The position numbers were made by a program, and so were the translations under genes. From assembly GCA_019802505.1 (NCBI GenBank), contig JAFMOC010000594.1, positions 60,001 to 124,000 on the forward strand: a stretch of DNA of 64,000 bases, given 5' to 3'. Shown one piece after another: positions 12,338 through 24,370 of this stretch. This DNA is from Corydoras sp. C115. Taxonomy: Eukaryota; Chordata; Actinopteri; Siluriformes; Callichthyidae. Each line of letters opens with the position of its first letter. Position 1 is the stretch's first letter. The notes under the pieces are model-generated. The model saw only the letters and a list, made by a program, of their open reading frames with translations, had not been told where the DNA came from and ran no database searches.

Positions 12338-12395
12338 TGGTAACACTCACCTCACAGTCAGAATGTCCCGGGTTCGAATCCCAGCAGGGCAAATG
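12338..12395 (+). mobile_element. tRNA-like SINE head fragment
   Basis: GGTTCGAATCC (a polymerase III B box) sits about 30 bases after a weak A-box-like segment. The piece resembles the head of an older SINE, with no body or tail. I see no complete cloverleaf, so it is not called a tRNA gene. Confidence 0.5.
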
Positions 12396-12957
12396 TGTCT
12401 GATCTCAGTCTGAGTGTCCCCCCAACTTTCCACCCCGCGGGGGGCGCGACCCGAGCGTGTGTTTTAACAACGTTTAAATAACTGAATCACTGAGTCGAAT
12501 GATGTTTTTATTTAGAGTTTGACTCTTTTTAAAAATGACTCCTGAATCACTGAGCCGCATATGTACAGTAATCATCCGCACGTCCGAACACCATAAATAT
12601 AAATAATAATAATAATTACAAACACCTCCAGACTATGACATCATCACAACATAAACACTGAGCTACCCTCACTAACATGCAAACACTGAAAATCAACACC
12701 ACAGAGGAACCGGCGGTCCTCAGCCCTCAGGGGGGGGTCCGAGACGCATCGTCCGGCATGGAACATCCAGATCCAGAGTCTAATCTACAAACCCATCGTC
12801 CAGCCGGGCTTGGAGTCAGTTCTTCAGGTTCCCTGTGACCGGGATAGGTCCTAGAAGCAGTTCTCATAAAGAACGTGAACCATAATCATTAATAAAAGTA
12901 GAAAGGTTGCGCATTGTCGGCGGTGCTTTGGAGTGAAGCTGGTCTTTGCTCTTCTGC

Positions 12958-12999
<42 letters not shown>
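12396..12999 (-). other. foxn4: Probable foxn4 3'UTR
   Basis: Read on the minus strand this follows the foxn4 stop at 13000-13002. It starts with a (CA)n tract (12960-12999 in plus coordinates). AATAAA on the minus strand (TTTATT at 12507-12512) is a plausible poly(A) signal. If so, acacb and foxn4 converge tail to tail with about 240 bp between their signals. Confidence 0.5.
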
Positions 13000-13000
<1 letters not shown>

Positions 13001-16000
13001 CAGTGCAGGACGATGGGTTTGCCGGTCCCCTGTGTGCTGATGTACTGGTTGGAGAACCCGTCCACCGTGCTGTACGAGGTGTAGACGCCTGAGTACGGGA
13101 CGTCGGCGGTGGAGGAGGCGGGCGTGGTGCTGCTCACGCCCTCCAGGTCGACGTCAGAGAGGCGCAGGGGGGAGTTACTGAAGGAGCCCAGGGCCTCCAG
13201 GTTAAAGCTGTCGTCCTTCATCTCGTCCCACAGGTTTCCTACAGACCAGACGGAGACAGAGGACAGAGGACGGGGTCAGGAACCCCATCAGAACCGTACT
13301 GATCAGAGTTCTAATGTTCTAACTGCAGTAAACATTCATCCATTCATCTATTATCTTCAGCTTTATCCTCTATTAGGGTCATGGGGGGGGGGTTCCCCAT
13401 GTCCATCCAGGGGAATGTCTCGGGCGCTGGGCAGATAGACCCAGGACAGGGGGGCAATCTATCGCTGGACACACACTCCCTAACACACACACACACACAC
13501 ACACTCTATATGGGGCAATTTGGAGAACTCAATTGACCTTGATCCATGTCTTTGGACTGTGGGAGGAAACCGGACAGGTTTCCTACAGACGAGACGGAGA
13601 CAGAGGACAGAGGACGGGGTCAGGAACCCCATCAGATCCGTACTGATCAGAGTTCTAATGTTCTAACTGCAGTAAACATTCATTCATTCATTATCTTCAG
13701 CTTTATCCTCTATTAGGGTCGCGGTGGGGTTCCCCATGTCCATCCAGGGGAAACATCTCAGGCGCTGGGCAGATACACCCAGGACAGGGGGGCAATCCAT
13801 CGCTGGACACACACTCACTCACACACACTCTATATGGGGCAATTTGGAGAACTCAATTGACCTTGATCCATGTTTTTGGACTGTGGAAGGAAACCGGAGA
13901 ACCCGGAGGAAACCCACGCGGACACGGGGAGAACATGGAAAGTCCACCCAGATGGGGATTCGAACCGGGAATCCCTAGCACTGAGATCAACATCATCATT
14001 CATTCATTATCTCCCGCTTTATCCTCTATTAGGGTCGCGGTGGGGTTCCCCATGCCCATCCAGGGGAGAACGTCTCGGGCGCTGGGCAGATAGACCCAGG
14101 ACAGGGTGCCAATCCATCGCTGGACACACACTCACTCACACACACACATACACACTCTATATGGGGCAATTTGGAGAACTCAATTGACTTGATCCATGTT
14201 TTTGGACTGTGGGAGGACACCGGAGAACCCGGAGGAAACCCACGCGGACACGGGGAGGACATGGAAACTCCACCCAGATGGGGATTCGAACCGGGAATCC
14301 CTAGCACTGAGATCAACATCATCATGTTAAATCTAAAGAACCTGTTAACGTGATGGACACAGTGAGAACATGAGGAACCGTAAAGGACGCCGGTGTTACC
14401 CTGCAGTGCAAAGTCCATGATGCTGGGGTCCAGGGCGTCCACCTCGGCGTGGAAGTCTGAGTGGATGCTGTAGATCTCGGGTGCGGGTGCGGGTGCGGGT
14501 GCGGGTGGTTGGTGCTTGCTGAGGTCGGGCACGGCGTGGAGCGGGGGCGTGTGGGCGGGGGCCGGAGACGTCGGGGTTAAGCGGGCGTGGCTGTGGAGCT
14601 GCAGCTGGAGCTGCTGGTGAACCGGGAGACACTGCAGAGACAGCACCGCCGGAACCTGAGGGGGAACCTGAGCGTCCAGAGGTTTCCGTCTGCAGCTCTC
14701 CGGCCGGTCCGTGATCAGCTTGTCCAGTTCGTCTGAGGAGGACAGGTGGAACGTTAGAGTGGGGCGGGGCGGTCAGCAGGGGGGGGGGGTTGGTACTCAC
14801 CCGGGTTGGCCATGCTGCGGCGGATGGCGGTCAGGTCCTTGCGCTTCCACTTCTGCATCTCCTCCTCCATCTTGTCGATCTTGGCCGGGTTCAGCGCCCA
14901 CAGGCAGCCCTTCCTGGACGAGCCGCTCAGCTTGTTCTCCACTTTCTCAAAACATTTGTTCAGAGACAGGTTGTGTCTCACCGAGTTCTTCCAGCCGTCT
15001 GGCGCCGTCTGGACACATCAGAACGTTATTCACCTTTAATCTGAAGCACCTTTAATCTCAGAACGCAGACTACAGACAGAACAGAACCCGGTCTAATCCA
15101 GAGTTTTAATCTGAATCACCTTTAATCTCAGAACACAGAACCGAACGGGGCGTCCGACATCACAGGGTTCTGATTACTACGGGGCGGGGGTGGGGGGGGG
15201 GGTACCAGACTACAGACAGACAGAACCCGGTCTAATCCAGAGTTTTAATCTGAATCACCTTTAATCTCAGAACATGGAACCGAACGGGGCGTCCGACATC
15301 ACAGGGTTCTGATTACTACGGGGGGGGGGTACCAGACTACAGACAGAACAGAACTGGACAGACCAGGTTCTCTGATTAAAGATTAATGTTTGGAGATTTT
15401 AATCTGGATTATTTCTGTCTGATTCTAAATTTAAATCCAGAACTGAATGAATTTCAGTGAAACTTTATTATTCATTCATTTATTATCTTCCGCTTTATCC
15501 TCTATTAGGGTCGCGGGGGGGTTCCCCATGCCCATCCAGGGGAGAACGTTTCGGACGCTGGGCAGATACACCCAGGACAGGACGCCAATCCATCGCTGGA
15601 CACACACTCACTCACACAGACACATGCTATATGGGGCAATTTGGAGAACTCAATTGACCTTGATCCATGTGGGAGGAAATCTGAGAACCCGGAGGAAACC
15701 CACGCGGACACGGGGAGAACATGCAAACTCCACCCAGATGGGGATTCCAACTGGGAATCCCTAGCGCTGAGAGGAGAACATGCTAAACCACTAAGCCACT
15801 ATGCCGCCTTGGAGATTTTAATCTGGATTATTTCTGTCTGTTTGAGTCTAAATTTAAATCCAGAACTGAATGAATTTCAATGAAACTTTAATATTTTAAT
15901 GAATTAAATAACTTTGTAAAATGTTGATGTTTCACCTTGAAATAGGGGAAGTGTTCCTTCATGAAGCTGTAGATCTCGCTGACCGGCAGGCTGCCGCTCT

Positions 16001-17783
16001 TACTGTTCTTCAGCGCCATGGCGATGAGACAGCTGAGGAAGAGGAGGGTCAGGTAAATAACCGAAGCCATGTGGCCACGCCCCCTCGTTACGGCCTCCAC
16101 TTCATTGTTCTAATGAAGATTTAATGACGTTCTAGAGGAACTAGTTCTCAACAGGCTGTTAGATCCTGAAAACACTCAATCTGGAACTCAAATCGGTTCC
16201 TGACCGCTCAGTCGGTGTGATGGAACCTCACGGGAACCGCGTGTTCTCACCTGTAGGAGTAGATGGGTTTGGGGAACGTTTTGGGTGGAGCGTCCTGGCT
16301 GTGTGAGGTCATCTGCTGAGGGCTGAACACACTCTGACCGGTGTAGGAGCTGTAGAGACCTCCAGGAGAACACTGAACAGAACATTAACACTGATCATGA
16401 ATATTTAATGAGGTTTATAATTAATCTGAACCACAAACACAGAGCAGCTCCACAACAAAGACATGAGAACCTCCATAACCTGAGAGGAACCGTGTTTAAA
16501 CTGAGAGGAACCATGTTTCAACTCTGAGAGGAACCATGTTTAAACTCTGAGAGGAACCGTGTTTAAACTGAGAGGAACCATGTTTAAACTGAGAGGAACC
16601 ATGTTTAAACTCTGAGAGGAACCATGTTTAAACTGAGAGGAACCATGTTTAAACTCTGAGAGGAACCGTGTTTAAACTGAGAGGAACCATGTTTAATCTC
16701 TGAGAGGAACCATGTTTAAACTCTGAGAGGAACCGTGTTTAAACTGAGAGGAACCATGTTTAAACTGAGAGGAACCATGTTTAAACTGAGAGGAACCATG
16801 TTTAAACTCTGAGAGGAACCATGTTTAAACTGAGAGGAACCATGTTTAAACTCTGAGAGGAACCATGTTTAAACTGAGAGGAACCAGGTGGGGGCGTGGT
16901 GGAGTACCTGCTGCTGGTTGGCCTGAGTGAAGGTCAGAACCTGCTGGGGTTGAGGCTGAAAGACCGAGGCGGGACACTGAGAGAACCCGGGGGAGAACTG
17001 CGGGATCTGAGGAACCGGATCAGACTCGTTAATGGGGTGATCGGTCTGATTATAAACAGGAAGTGCTCTCGGTGAGAACAGGAAGCACTCACGCTGTTCA
17101 TTCCCAGAGGGCTGTGCGGCTGCATGTTGCTCTGCAGGTGGATCATGGACGCCGTCCCTGCAGCCGAGGTCAGCGTGCTGATCTGAGCTGCCGGACATCA
17201 CAACCATCATCATATTAATATTCATGATCAGTTCAATAACAATCATTAATTATATTAATATTCATGATCAGTTCAATAACAATCATTAATTAATGTTAAT
17301 GTAACTCATGATGCTGCTCTGAGAGATCAGACGTTCATTAATCAGATCATTTCAATAACAATATATTAATATTAAGCGGCATGGTGGCTTAATGGTTTAG
17401 CTCTAGGGATTCCCGGATCTAATCCCCATCTGGGTGGAGTTTCCATGTTCTCCCCGTGTCCGTGTGGGTTTCCTCCGGGTTCTCCGGTTTCCTCCCACAG
17501 TCCAAAAACATGGATCAAGTCAATTGAGTTCTCCAAATTGCCCCATATAGAGTGTGTGTGTGTGAGTGAGTGTGTGCCCAGTGATAGATTGCCCCCCTGT
17601 CCTGGGTCTATCTGCCCAGCGCCCGAGACGTTCTCCCCTGGATGGGCATGGGGAACCCCACTGCGACCCTAATAGAGGATAAAGCGGAAGATAATGAATG
17701 AATGAATGTTTAATATTAATTAACTGCTGACATCATCAAAAACACAAGAACTCATCTGAGACGTTCTACAGACTGATACAGGA

Positions 17784-17829
<46 letters not shown>

Positions 17830-18024
17830 ATGTGTGTGTGTGTGTGTCTGTGTGTGTGTGTGTAACCTGCGTGCAGCTGGTTCTGAGCGCTGACGCTGAA
17901 GTCGGTCCGAGCCGAGCGGATCTGCTGCAAGCGAGGAACGTCCACTGAGGTCAGCCAGGTCAGCGACTGGAGGTCACTGGGGTCAAACTTGGTCAGCTCC
18001 GAAGCATCCGAGGTCAGCAGCCTG

Positions 18025-18059
<35 letters not shown>

Positions 18060-19143
18060 TGTATCAGATGAGGGAGAGTACAGTGAGGTCACAACAAGGT
18101 CCTGCTCTTAAATTCTAAGTGGATGGAGGTTTTGCATGTTCTCCCTATGTGAGTCAGAGTTATTAAAGAGGCCTTAACCTTAAATTCACCTTTAAAATAA
18201 AAGCGCAGTGTGTTTGCCCTCGCTTTACAGAATAAATGCAGGGATAGGCTCCAGCAGCTCTAAAGAGATAAACAAATAAATAAAGTGATGGCACGTGTGT
18301 CACCCCCCCCCCCCCGCAGCGCTGCGTTCCGTTTGAGGTTCTGTTTGCGTCCGGCTCATGAGAGCGATGACGCGGCGTTTGGAGCGGGGCCCCTGTGAGC
18401 AGCGGAGAGGCCCTCCAGTCCTCACTATACAGCCTGGTAATTGGGTTGCCATGACAACCCTCTGTTTTTCGGTTATTTTTGCAGACACTGTAGTGCCCCC
18501 ACCCCGCCACACACACACACACACGGTTGAGTCAGGTGACCGGCGGCGCTGGCCTCCCATTGGTGGAATCGTACGTAAACAGCGGGTCGTTTGAACGCGG
18601 CCCGAGCGCCGTCTGCAGCAGTTGGTTGAAAAATGATCGGCCCATTGTGTCGGCGATCGACCAAATCTGCACCGCGGCACGTGGCGCTATTGTTTTCCAC
18701 CCCCCCCCAACCCCCCCGCTCCACTGAGACCCCCCCCCCCCCCGATTGTCTGCTGCTTTAACAAACCCCCCCCCCCCCCCCCCGCATTAATCTGCTGGAA
18801 TGACAGGCCTCACACAAATAGGATGCCATCTGTTTGGCTGCCCCGTTTCCACCCCGGGCCGGGCCTCCCCTCCCCCACCGGCCTGATGGGGGGGGGGGGG
18901 GACCCCTGCACTGCCCAAGGGGGTGGGTGGGTCAGGGAGAGTGGGGGGGGGGGGGGCATAAGGTGCACTTGCGGCCTGTCACCCGAATAAATGAAATCAC
19001 TGGAAAGTAGAGATTCAGGACGTGGCCTCGGGTCGCACGGCCCGCCCCCTTACAGACCCCATGAATAATCACACACACACACACACACACACACTCTCAC
19101 ACACACTCTCACACACACTCTCACACACACTCACACACACACA

Positions 19144-19182
<39 letters not shown>

Positions 19183-20489
19183 ACACTCACACACACAGGG
19201 TCCAGAGTAACTTTACACTTGAGCTTTGAGGTGGAAGCTCCAGAAATGACACCTTGACGGCGCACGCACGGCTCGGCAGCTGCTGACCGTCCCGGTGTGA
19301 GAGTGGGCGGAGTCAGGACACCTGCTGACTGTTACACTGTCCGCCTGATTACCGCCGTCGCCTCGTTATGTCTAATTGTCTTCATTCTTTAATGAAACTC
19401 TACACTCAACAATACATCCAAACCTCCTGACGACCAGCTGCTTAAACCCTGACCTTTAATAACCCATAACCTCTGAATATGATTCCTCATATGACTCCCT
19501 GCGTGACTCCCGTTCTCCGGTTCCTCAGTGCTGTATGTAACCCACTCCTCGCTCTTTACGTCACGCTGCTTTATAAATGTACAGAACTGAAGTCTGAATT
19601 CAGAATTAAACCACCTGAAGATGAATCAGTATCTCTGATTGACTCCGAATCTGACTCTGATCTGAATGAACTCCACCTGACTCACTGGAACAGGAACCAG
19701 AACCCTCTGTGTTCATGTTGTGAGTTTAGAACCCAGAACCTTGGACAGCAGTGAGGTCAGACACTGTGATGAACCTCGTCCCACATTTAAAAGCCCCGGT
19801 GCACAAACATAATGCCCCAGCGCACCCCGCGCCTCCTTAATGCCTCCTCTTCATTAATGATGAAGGTCAGGAATGTGTTTCTTCATCCCGATCTAATTCA
19901 GCAGAGAGACGAGGATCACATGACCTCCTCGGATCAGACCCGCGTCTCGGACCCGCGTCTCGGACGGCTCATTGTCCGGACCGGATTTCTTTACGGCAAT
20001 TAGAGACGAGGAGTGAGGAGTTAGGAGGTACGAGTTCGGAGGGACAGACGATTTTATTTGCTCAGCGATGCAAACCGTCAAGTGTCTCTGAGAGTGCGGG
20101 GGGGGGGGGGGGGGACACGGGGGGGGGGGGGGGGGGACACACGAGGACCTGATGCTTTCTGACACGTCCATTCAGTTCTTCCCTCACCCCGTCACCCCCC
20201 CCCCCCCCCCGAAGATCAGATTACAATTCAAAATAAAAATCACGTTATACATTCAGATTAAAACATTGTTTATTTATTAAATTATTAAATATTAGAATGA
20301 AATGAATAATGAATGATAATCTGATCATCAGTACAAAATTAATCTGAGATTAAATGTGAGATTAAAGGTTTAATGTGAAGCTGCAGGTGAAGAGGATGTT
20401 CAGTACCTGTAATCCTGAACTGAGTTCTGATTCTGTCCTGAGTTTGCCATCAGTCCTGAGATCCGGTCTGTACAGCCTGCTTCAATCAT
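13000..20489 (-). CDS. foxn4: Forkhead box protein N4, complete coding sequence, 9 coding exons
   Basis: A winged-helix transcription factor, known to promote retinal horizontal and amacrine cell fate and spinal V2 interneurons. Coding exons in transcript order: 20489-20407 (ATG at 20487-20489), 18021-17867, 17187-17093, 17006-16908, 16372-16251, 16032-15936, 15008-14801, 14732-14400, 13238-13000 (TGA). They total 476 residues. The N-terminus starts [15 protein letters not shown] conserved [22 protein letters not shown] segment follows. The forkhead domain lies at about residues 180-275 ([39 protein letters not shown] with the recognition helix, [18 protein letters not shown]). The C-terminal acidic segment contains [19 protein letters not shown]. 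The acceptor at 17187 was chosen over one five bases further in because only it keeps the frame. An Ala-Pro run at about 14480-14507 is encoded by a hexanucleotide repeat and may vary in length. Confidence 0.93.
13335..13574 (-). mobile_element. SINE, head truncated by a duplication junction
   Basis: Minus-strand SINE in the last foxn4 intron. It stops at GAAACCGGA and joins directly to a second copy of the exon-edge sequence CAGGTTTCCTACAG. Confidence 0.85.
13575..13677 (-). repeat. Duplicate of foxn4 last-exon acceptor region
   Basis: This roughly 105 bp segment repeats 13231-13334 with few changes, including the CTGTAG acceptor and the first bases of the last foxn4 exon. It arose as part of a tandem duplication of about 343 bp that also carried the SINE tail. 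Confidence 0.85.
13678..13986 (-). mobile_element. SINE, head truncated
   Basis: Minus-strand copy ending at CCCTAGCACTGAGATCAACATCATC, lacking the tRNA-like start. It is the first of a tandem pair with 13998-14312. Confidence 0.85.
13998..14312 (-). mobile_element. SINE, second copy of a tandem pair
   Basis: It ends with the same GCACTGAGATCAACATCATC junction as the previous copy, so the two arose by tandem duplication of one truncated insertion. Confidence 0.85.
14478..14510 (-). repeat. Coding hexanucleotide repeat in foxn4
   Basis: (GTGCGG)n on the plus strand encodes an Ala-Pro run (PAPAPAPA) on the minus strand, inside the exon 14400-14732. Confidence 0.85.
15061..15346 (+). repeat. 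Tandem duplication of about 138 bp in a foxn4 intron
   Basis: Two near-identical copies start near 15068 and 15210 (ACTACAGACAGAACAG...GATTACTACGG). Each ends in a G run followed by TACCAG or similar. Confidence 0.85.
15470..15808 (-). mobile_element. SINE flanked by about 80-bp direct repeats
   Basis: Full-length minus-strand SINE. The sequence from about 15391 to 15469 (GGAGATTTTAATCTGGATTA...) recurs at 15811-15893. That is far longer than the 10-14 bp duplications beside the other copies. Confidence 0.85.
16488..16888 (+). repeat. CTGAGAGGAACCATGTTTAAA minisatellite
   Basis: About 19 units of 21-23 bp in a foxn4 intron. The unit alternates between AACTGAG and AACTCTGAG joins and between ACCATG and ACCGTG. 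Confidence 0.95.
17375..17708 (+). mobile_element. tRNA-derived SINE
   Basis: Plus-strand copy in a foxn4 intron. The head has lost part of the tRNA region. The tail ends in (GAAT)n and the flanking repeat is TTAATATTA. Confidence 0.85.
18163..19060. promoter_or_regulatory. Candidate conserved non-coding block in foxn4 intron 1
   Basis: Complex, CpG-containing, non-repetitive sequence with no convincing reading frame, interrupted by poly-C and poly-G runs. It holds an RFX-type X-box (GTTGCC-AT-GACAAC at 18445-18458), a SOX-type CCCATTGT (18641-18648), a TGACAG near 18801 and CAAATAGG (18815-18822). The regulatory role is inferred from composition and motifs only. Confidence 0.4.
19069..19200 (+). 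repeat. (CA)n/CACTCT microsatellite
   Basis: A compound CACACA and ACTCTCAC tract in foxn4 intron 1. The rest of 19200-20400 holds unique sequence and poly-G runs at 20097-20140, with no gene seen. Confidence 0.9.
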
Positions 20490-20495
20490 GTCCCG
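20407..20495 (-). CDS. foxn4: foxn4 first coding exon
   Basis: On the minus strand CAG precedes CGGGAC and then ATG. The reading frame MIEAGC...QDYR ends at a GTACTG donor and joins the next exon as R-LLTSD, giving the family's YRLL junction. The acceptor side is a 1.1 kb CA/TG minisatellite rather than a normal pyrimidine tract. Confidence 0.85.
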
Positions 20496-20499
20496 CTGC

Positions 20500-21598
20500 A
20501 TCATACACACATCACACACACATTAACACACACATTAACACATCACACACACATTTAAACATCATACACACTAACACATCATCATACACATCATACACAT
20601 TAACACACACATTTAAACATCATACACACTAACACATCATCATACACATCATACACATTAACACACACATTAATACATCACACACACATTTAAACATCAT
20701 ACACACTAACACATCATCATACACATCATACACATTAACACACACATTAACACATCATGCACACATTAATAAATCATCATACACACATCATACACATTAA
20801 TACACACATCATACACATTAACACACACATTAACACATCATCACACACATTAACACATCATCACACACACATTAATACACACATTAACACATAATCACAC
20901 ACATTAACACATCATCATACACACATTAATACACACATTTACACATACACACTAACACATCATACACACATTAACACATCATACACACATCGTACACATT
21001 ATAAACACATTGATACACACATTAACACATCATACACATCATCATACACACATGAACACATCATCATACACACATTAACACATCACACACACTAACACAT
21101 CATCATACACATCACACACACATTAACACATCACACACACATTAACACATCACACACACATTAACACATCACACACACACATTAACACATCATACACACA
21201 TCATATAGTAACACATCATACACACATGAACACATCATCATACACACATTAACACATCACACACACATCATACGTTAACACATCACACACACATTAACAC
21301 ATCACACACACATTAACACATCACACACACATTAACACACACACACACACATTAACACATCACACACACATTAACACATCATACACACATCATATAGTAA
21401 CACATCATACACACATGAACACATCATCATACACACATTAACACATCACACACACATCATACGTTAACACATCACACACACATTAACACATCACACACAC
21501 ATTAACACACACACACACACATTAACACATCACACACACATTAACACACACACACACACACATTAACACATCACACACACATTAACACACACACAGCA
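20500..21598 (+). repeat. 1.1 kb ACACATCACACACACATTAAC minisatellite
   Basis: Irregular units of CACATTAACACATCA and CATCATACACA extend right up to the foxn4 start-codon exon. On the foxn4 strand it reads as TG-rich sequence immediately before the acceptor. Confidence 0.95.
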
Positions 21599-22222
21599 AA
21601 CAATTAGATGAATCACTCATTATGAATCACTCATTCAGTCATCAGTCACTGAACTGCAGGTTTCACTGCATTAAACCTATAATTCTGATTATTTATCATT
21701 AATTAATTAATTAACCTGATTACTTGATCATTAATAACTCTCAGATGATTCAGTCTGTCACAGGTTAATTAATCTATGAATTCAACGCTGTGACGTCACA
21801 GGCAGGGCAGATTAAACGGCAGCGTAACGTGTTATTTGTAACTTCACAAATCTGTAACGGGATTAAGTTTGGAAATCGGTTCGTTTAAAATAAAAACATT
21901 TTAAATGAACTTTAAATTAAGTGACGTCATTTAATATAAATACAGTTCAATCGGAGTGTAATTTAAATGTTTTATAAAGCAATTCGAGGCTGAATAATTA
22001 ATAATCGTATCATCTTTAATACGTTTTTGTTCAACTTTATGAATTAAATGCGTTCAGTTCAGTTTAATAAAGGATAAAACGACGTATAAAAATGAAATCT
22101 TTACATTATTATTATTAATATTATTATTAATAATCCCGCGGTTTGTTTGTATTGGTGAGTTAATCAGATATAAACAGATTAAAGTGAATCAGATCAGTGC
22201 AGTATTAAAGCTTTGATCTTAC

Positions 22223-22330
22223 CGTGTTTGATGATGAAACCGGGTTAATGATGGAGAGCTCGCAGTGAGGATGAGGATGAGGATGATGAGGAAGATGCTC
22301 AGCCTCTCGAACCTCAAAGCGTTTTTAAAT
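22223..22330 (-). promoter_or_regulatory. foxn4: Probable foxn4 5'UTR exon and transcription start
   Basis: Minus strand: a good donor (ACACG then GTAAGATC) ends at 22223. The sequence before it (CTGCGAGCTCTCCATC...) has no in-frame start joining the coding exon. A TTTAAA box around 22325-22332 and the CpG-rich block beyond fit a promoter. The upstream limit is a guess. Confidence 0.45.
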
Positions 22331-22369
22331 TTCCCTCTGTTCTGTTCTGTTCTGTTCTGTGCAGATCGG

Positions 22370-22871
22370 TGGGCCACTGTCGCGCATGCGCAAACCCCCC
22401 CCCCCCCTCACTACTGTACTTCAGCCGCAGGTCCTGCGCATGCGTAGTATTTGAAAAGCGCGCACCTGCTGCGGCCGCAGGAACTTTTTTATTTTTTAAT
22501 TAATTCAGATTCAGATTAATAACCCGAGATTAAATCTGTAATCATCTCAGGATTAGAGTTTGTAAACTCCAACATTCCGAAATGAAGCTCTCTGCTCGAA
22601 TGATTAAATATCTCCGGTTCTTCAGATCAAAGCTTTCTTCTCGCCGCTCGTCCCCAAAACTTTAATTAATCTCACATTAAGATTAAAGCGTCCGGCTCGC
22701 GGCTGTTGGATGAAGTCCGTGGTTTTTGTAGTTCTTTAAATCTCAGTTTGTAGTTCTTTAAATCTCAGCTTCTAATGAACGCGCGTGCGCTGCGCTGCGG
22801 TGCGGCTCATCAGTGCGCCGCGCGGCGGGTCTCATCCACCGACTGAGCGCGCGCTGGGTGTGAGAGTGTGT

Positions 22872-22911
<40 letters not shown>

Positions 22912-23010
22912 CAGGTAGTCCGGGTGCAGGATTAAGCGGCCGCATTGGGCGCGTGTTCGGGGCGGGAAATCGGGCGCGGAGCGGAGCGGAGCGGCGGGGC
23001 GGCGCGTTTA
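22370..23010. promoter_or_regulatory. CpG-rich block, likely foxn4 promoter region
   Basis: CpG density rises sharply here (GCGCGTGCGCTGCGCTGCGG and GGGGCGGCGCG segments) against an AT-rich background. GCGCATGCGC-like NRF1 motifs occur near 22383 and 22436. It lies just upstream of the inferred foxn4 start. Confidence 0.5.
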
Positions 23011-23066
23011 TTCTAACTGCTGCTCAGAGAAATTCCTCCCTCACTTCATCAGCACTGCACCCCCCC

Positions 23067-23089
<23 letters not shown>

Positions 23090-23097
<8 letters not shown>

Positions 23098-24190
23098 ACA
23101 CACACAACCCCCCCCCATCAAGTGCAATCATTAATCCCGAGCCCGGGATTAAGTTTAAGATGATCATAATTAAGGTCTGATGATTAATGAGCGCGTGTTA
23201 TTAATGTTTCATTACAAACATCTGAACTCCGGTTTAAATCAGAGCTTCAACAAGAAAAAGCGTTTTAACTCAGATTAGATATCCAATAATCAAATGCTCT
23301 GGATTTAGAAGCTTGTTGTTTAGGTTTAGATCCATAAAAATGAAATTTATATGAAAATATATGAAAAATGTATGAAATTCATGAAAAATATAGATCCATA
23401 AAAATCCCGAAAAACAGATTAAAAAACTTTAAGACTTTATTTCTGACACGTTTTGTTTTGTTTCTATATAAATCATTAGTATAAAACGTTCCAGTTATTA
23501 TCATGGTGTTTATTATAGATACAACATTAATGATAATTGTATTTATCTTAATAAATCTCATAAACACAGATCCTGAAAGTGATAATATTTTATTAATTCA
23601 TTATTAATAATTAACATAATGATGACGTTGCTGTGTAAATCTGTCTGATAACCTTATTGTTTTGTTCTAAACTGCAGATCTGACTTTGTTTTTAGTTAAA
23701 CTGCAGAGTGTGCAGTTCAGACTGCGGGTCAGTTTAATCCTGGGGGGCGGGGTGATAATGAGGGTGATAATGGGGGTGATAATGGGGGGGGGGGGGTAAT
23801 TGACTTTGGGTCGCAGGGGAGATTACAGATGGTGGATTCACTACGTCATCACGATCAATGAAACCTGTAACGGACAGAAAGGAAACCTCCTCGGCCCTGT
23901 CCCCCAGGTCCTAGTGCCTCCCTGCCGTTCCTTAAACTTCAACTTCAGCCCTGGTGGTCAAACAGTGTATAACAATTAACATCACCGTCTGTAAATTAAA
24001 CACGAGCAGCATTATTAAAATAAAACATTTTCTAAGTTACAGGTCACCTCTGTTAGTTCCATAATGCTCTTACAACAATGAATACACTTTAAAATAAGTT
24101 TGTAGTTACATTTAATATATATATATTTTTAATTAAATCTTTACTATTCTACACATCACACCCCGTTTTAAAGACATCTGATTGTAAGTG
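23090..24190. other. AT-rich intergenic stretch, no gene seen
   Basis: Apart from a poly-C/(CA)n tract at 23059-23110 and G-rich pieces near 23740-23800, this holds AT-rich sequence with only short spurious frames. Confidence 0.6.
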
Positions 24191-24194
24191 ACGT

Positions 24195-24370
24195 CTCCAC
24201 ATGCAGCAGGACAGTTTTTACTTTATGGGAAGGCTTGCACATGTTTTAAATTGGTTTGTGAGGGTCTGTCATGTTCATTCACACCAAACTCACCCAACCA
24301 TGTCCTAATGGACCTTCCCCAAACTGTTGGAACCATACGGCTGTCTGTCACAGTGCAGGTCTGAGTGTTT
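24195..24370 (-). mobile_element. Tc1-like transposase gene fragment
   Basis: On the minus strand the segment AACAGTTTGGGGAAGGTCC... through GACATGGTTGGGTGAGTTTGGTG matches the characteristic end part of Tc1-like transposase genes. It is short and decayed, without visible inverted repeats. Confidence 0.6.

Noticed and set aside
17093..17182. foxn4 exon starting at 17182 (acceptor CTCAG)
   Set aside because: It would force the frame DQHADLGCR, which breaks family similarity. The acceptor five bases upstream (17187) keeps the frame [10 protein letters not shown].
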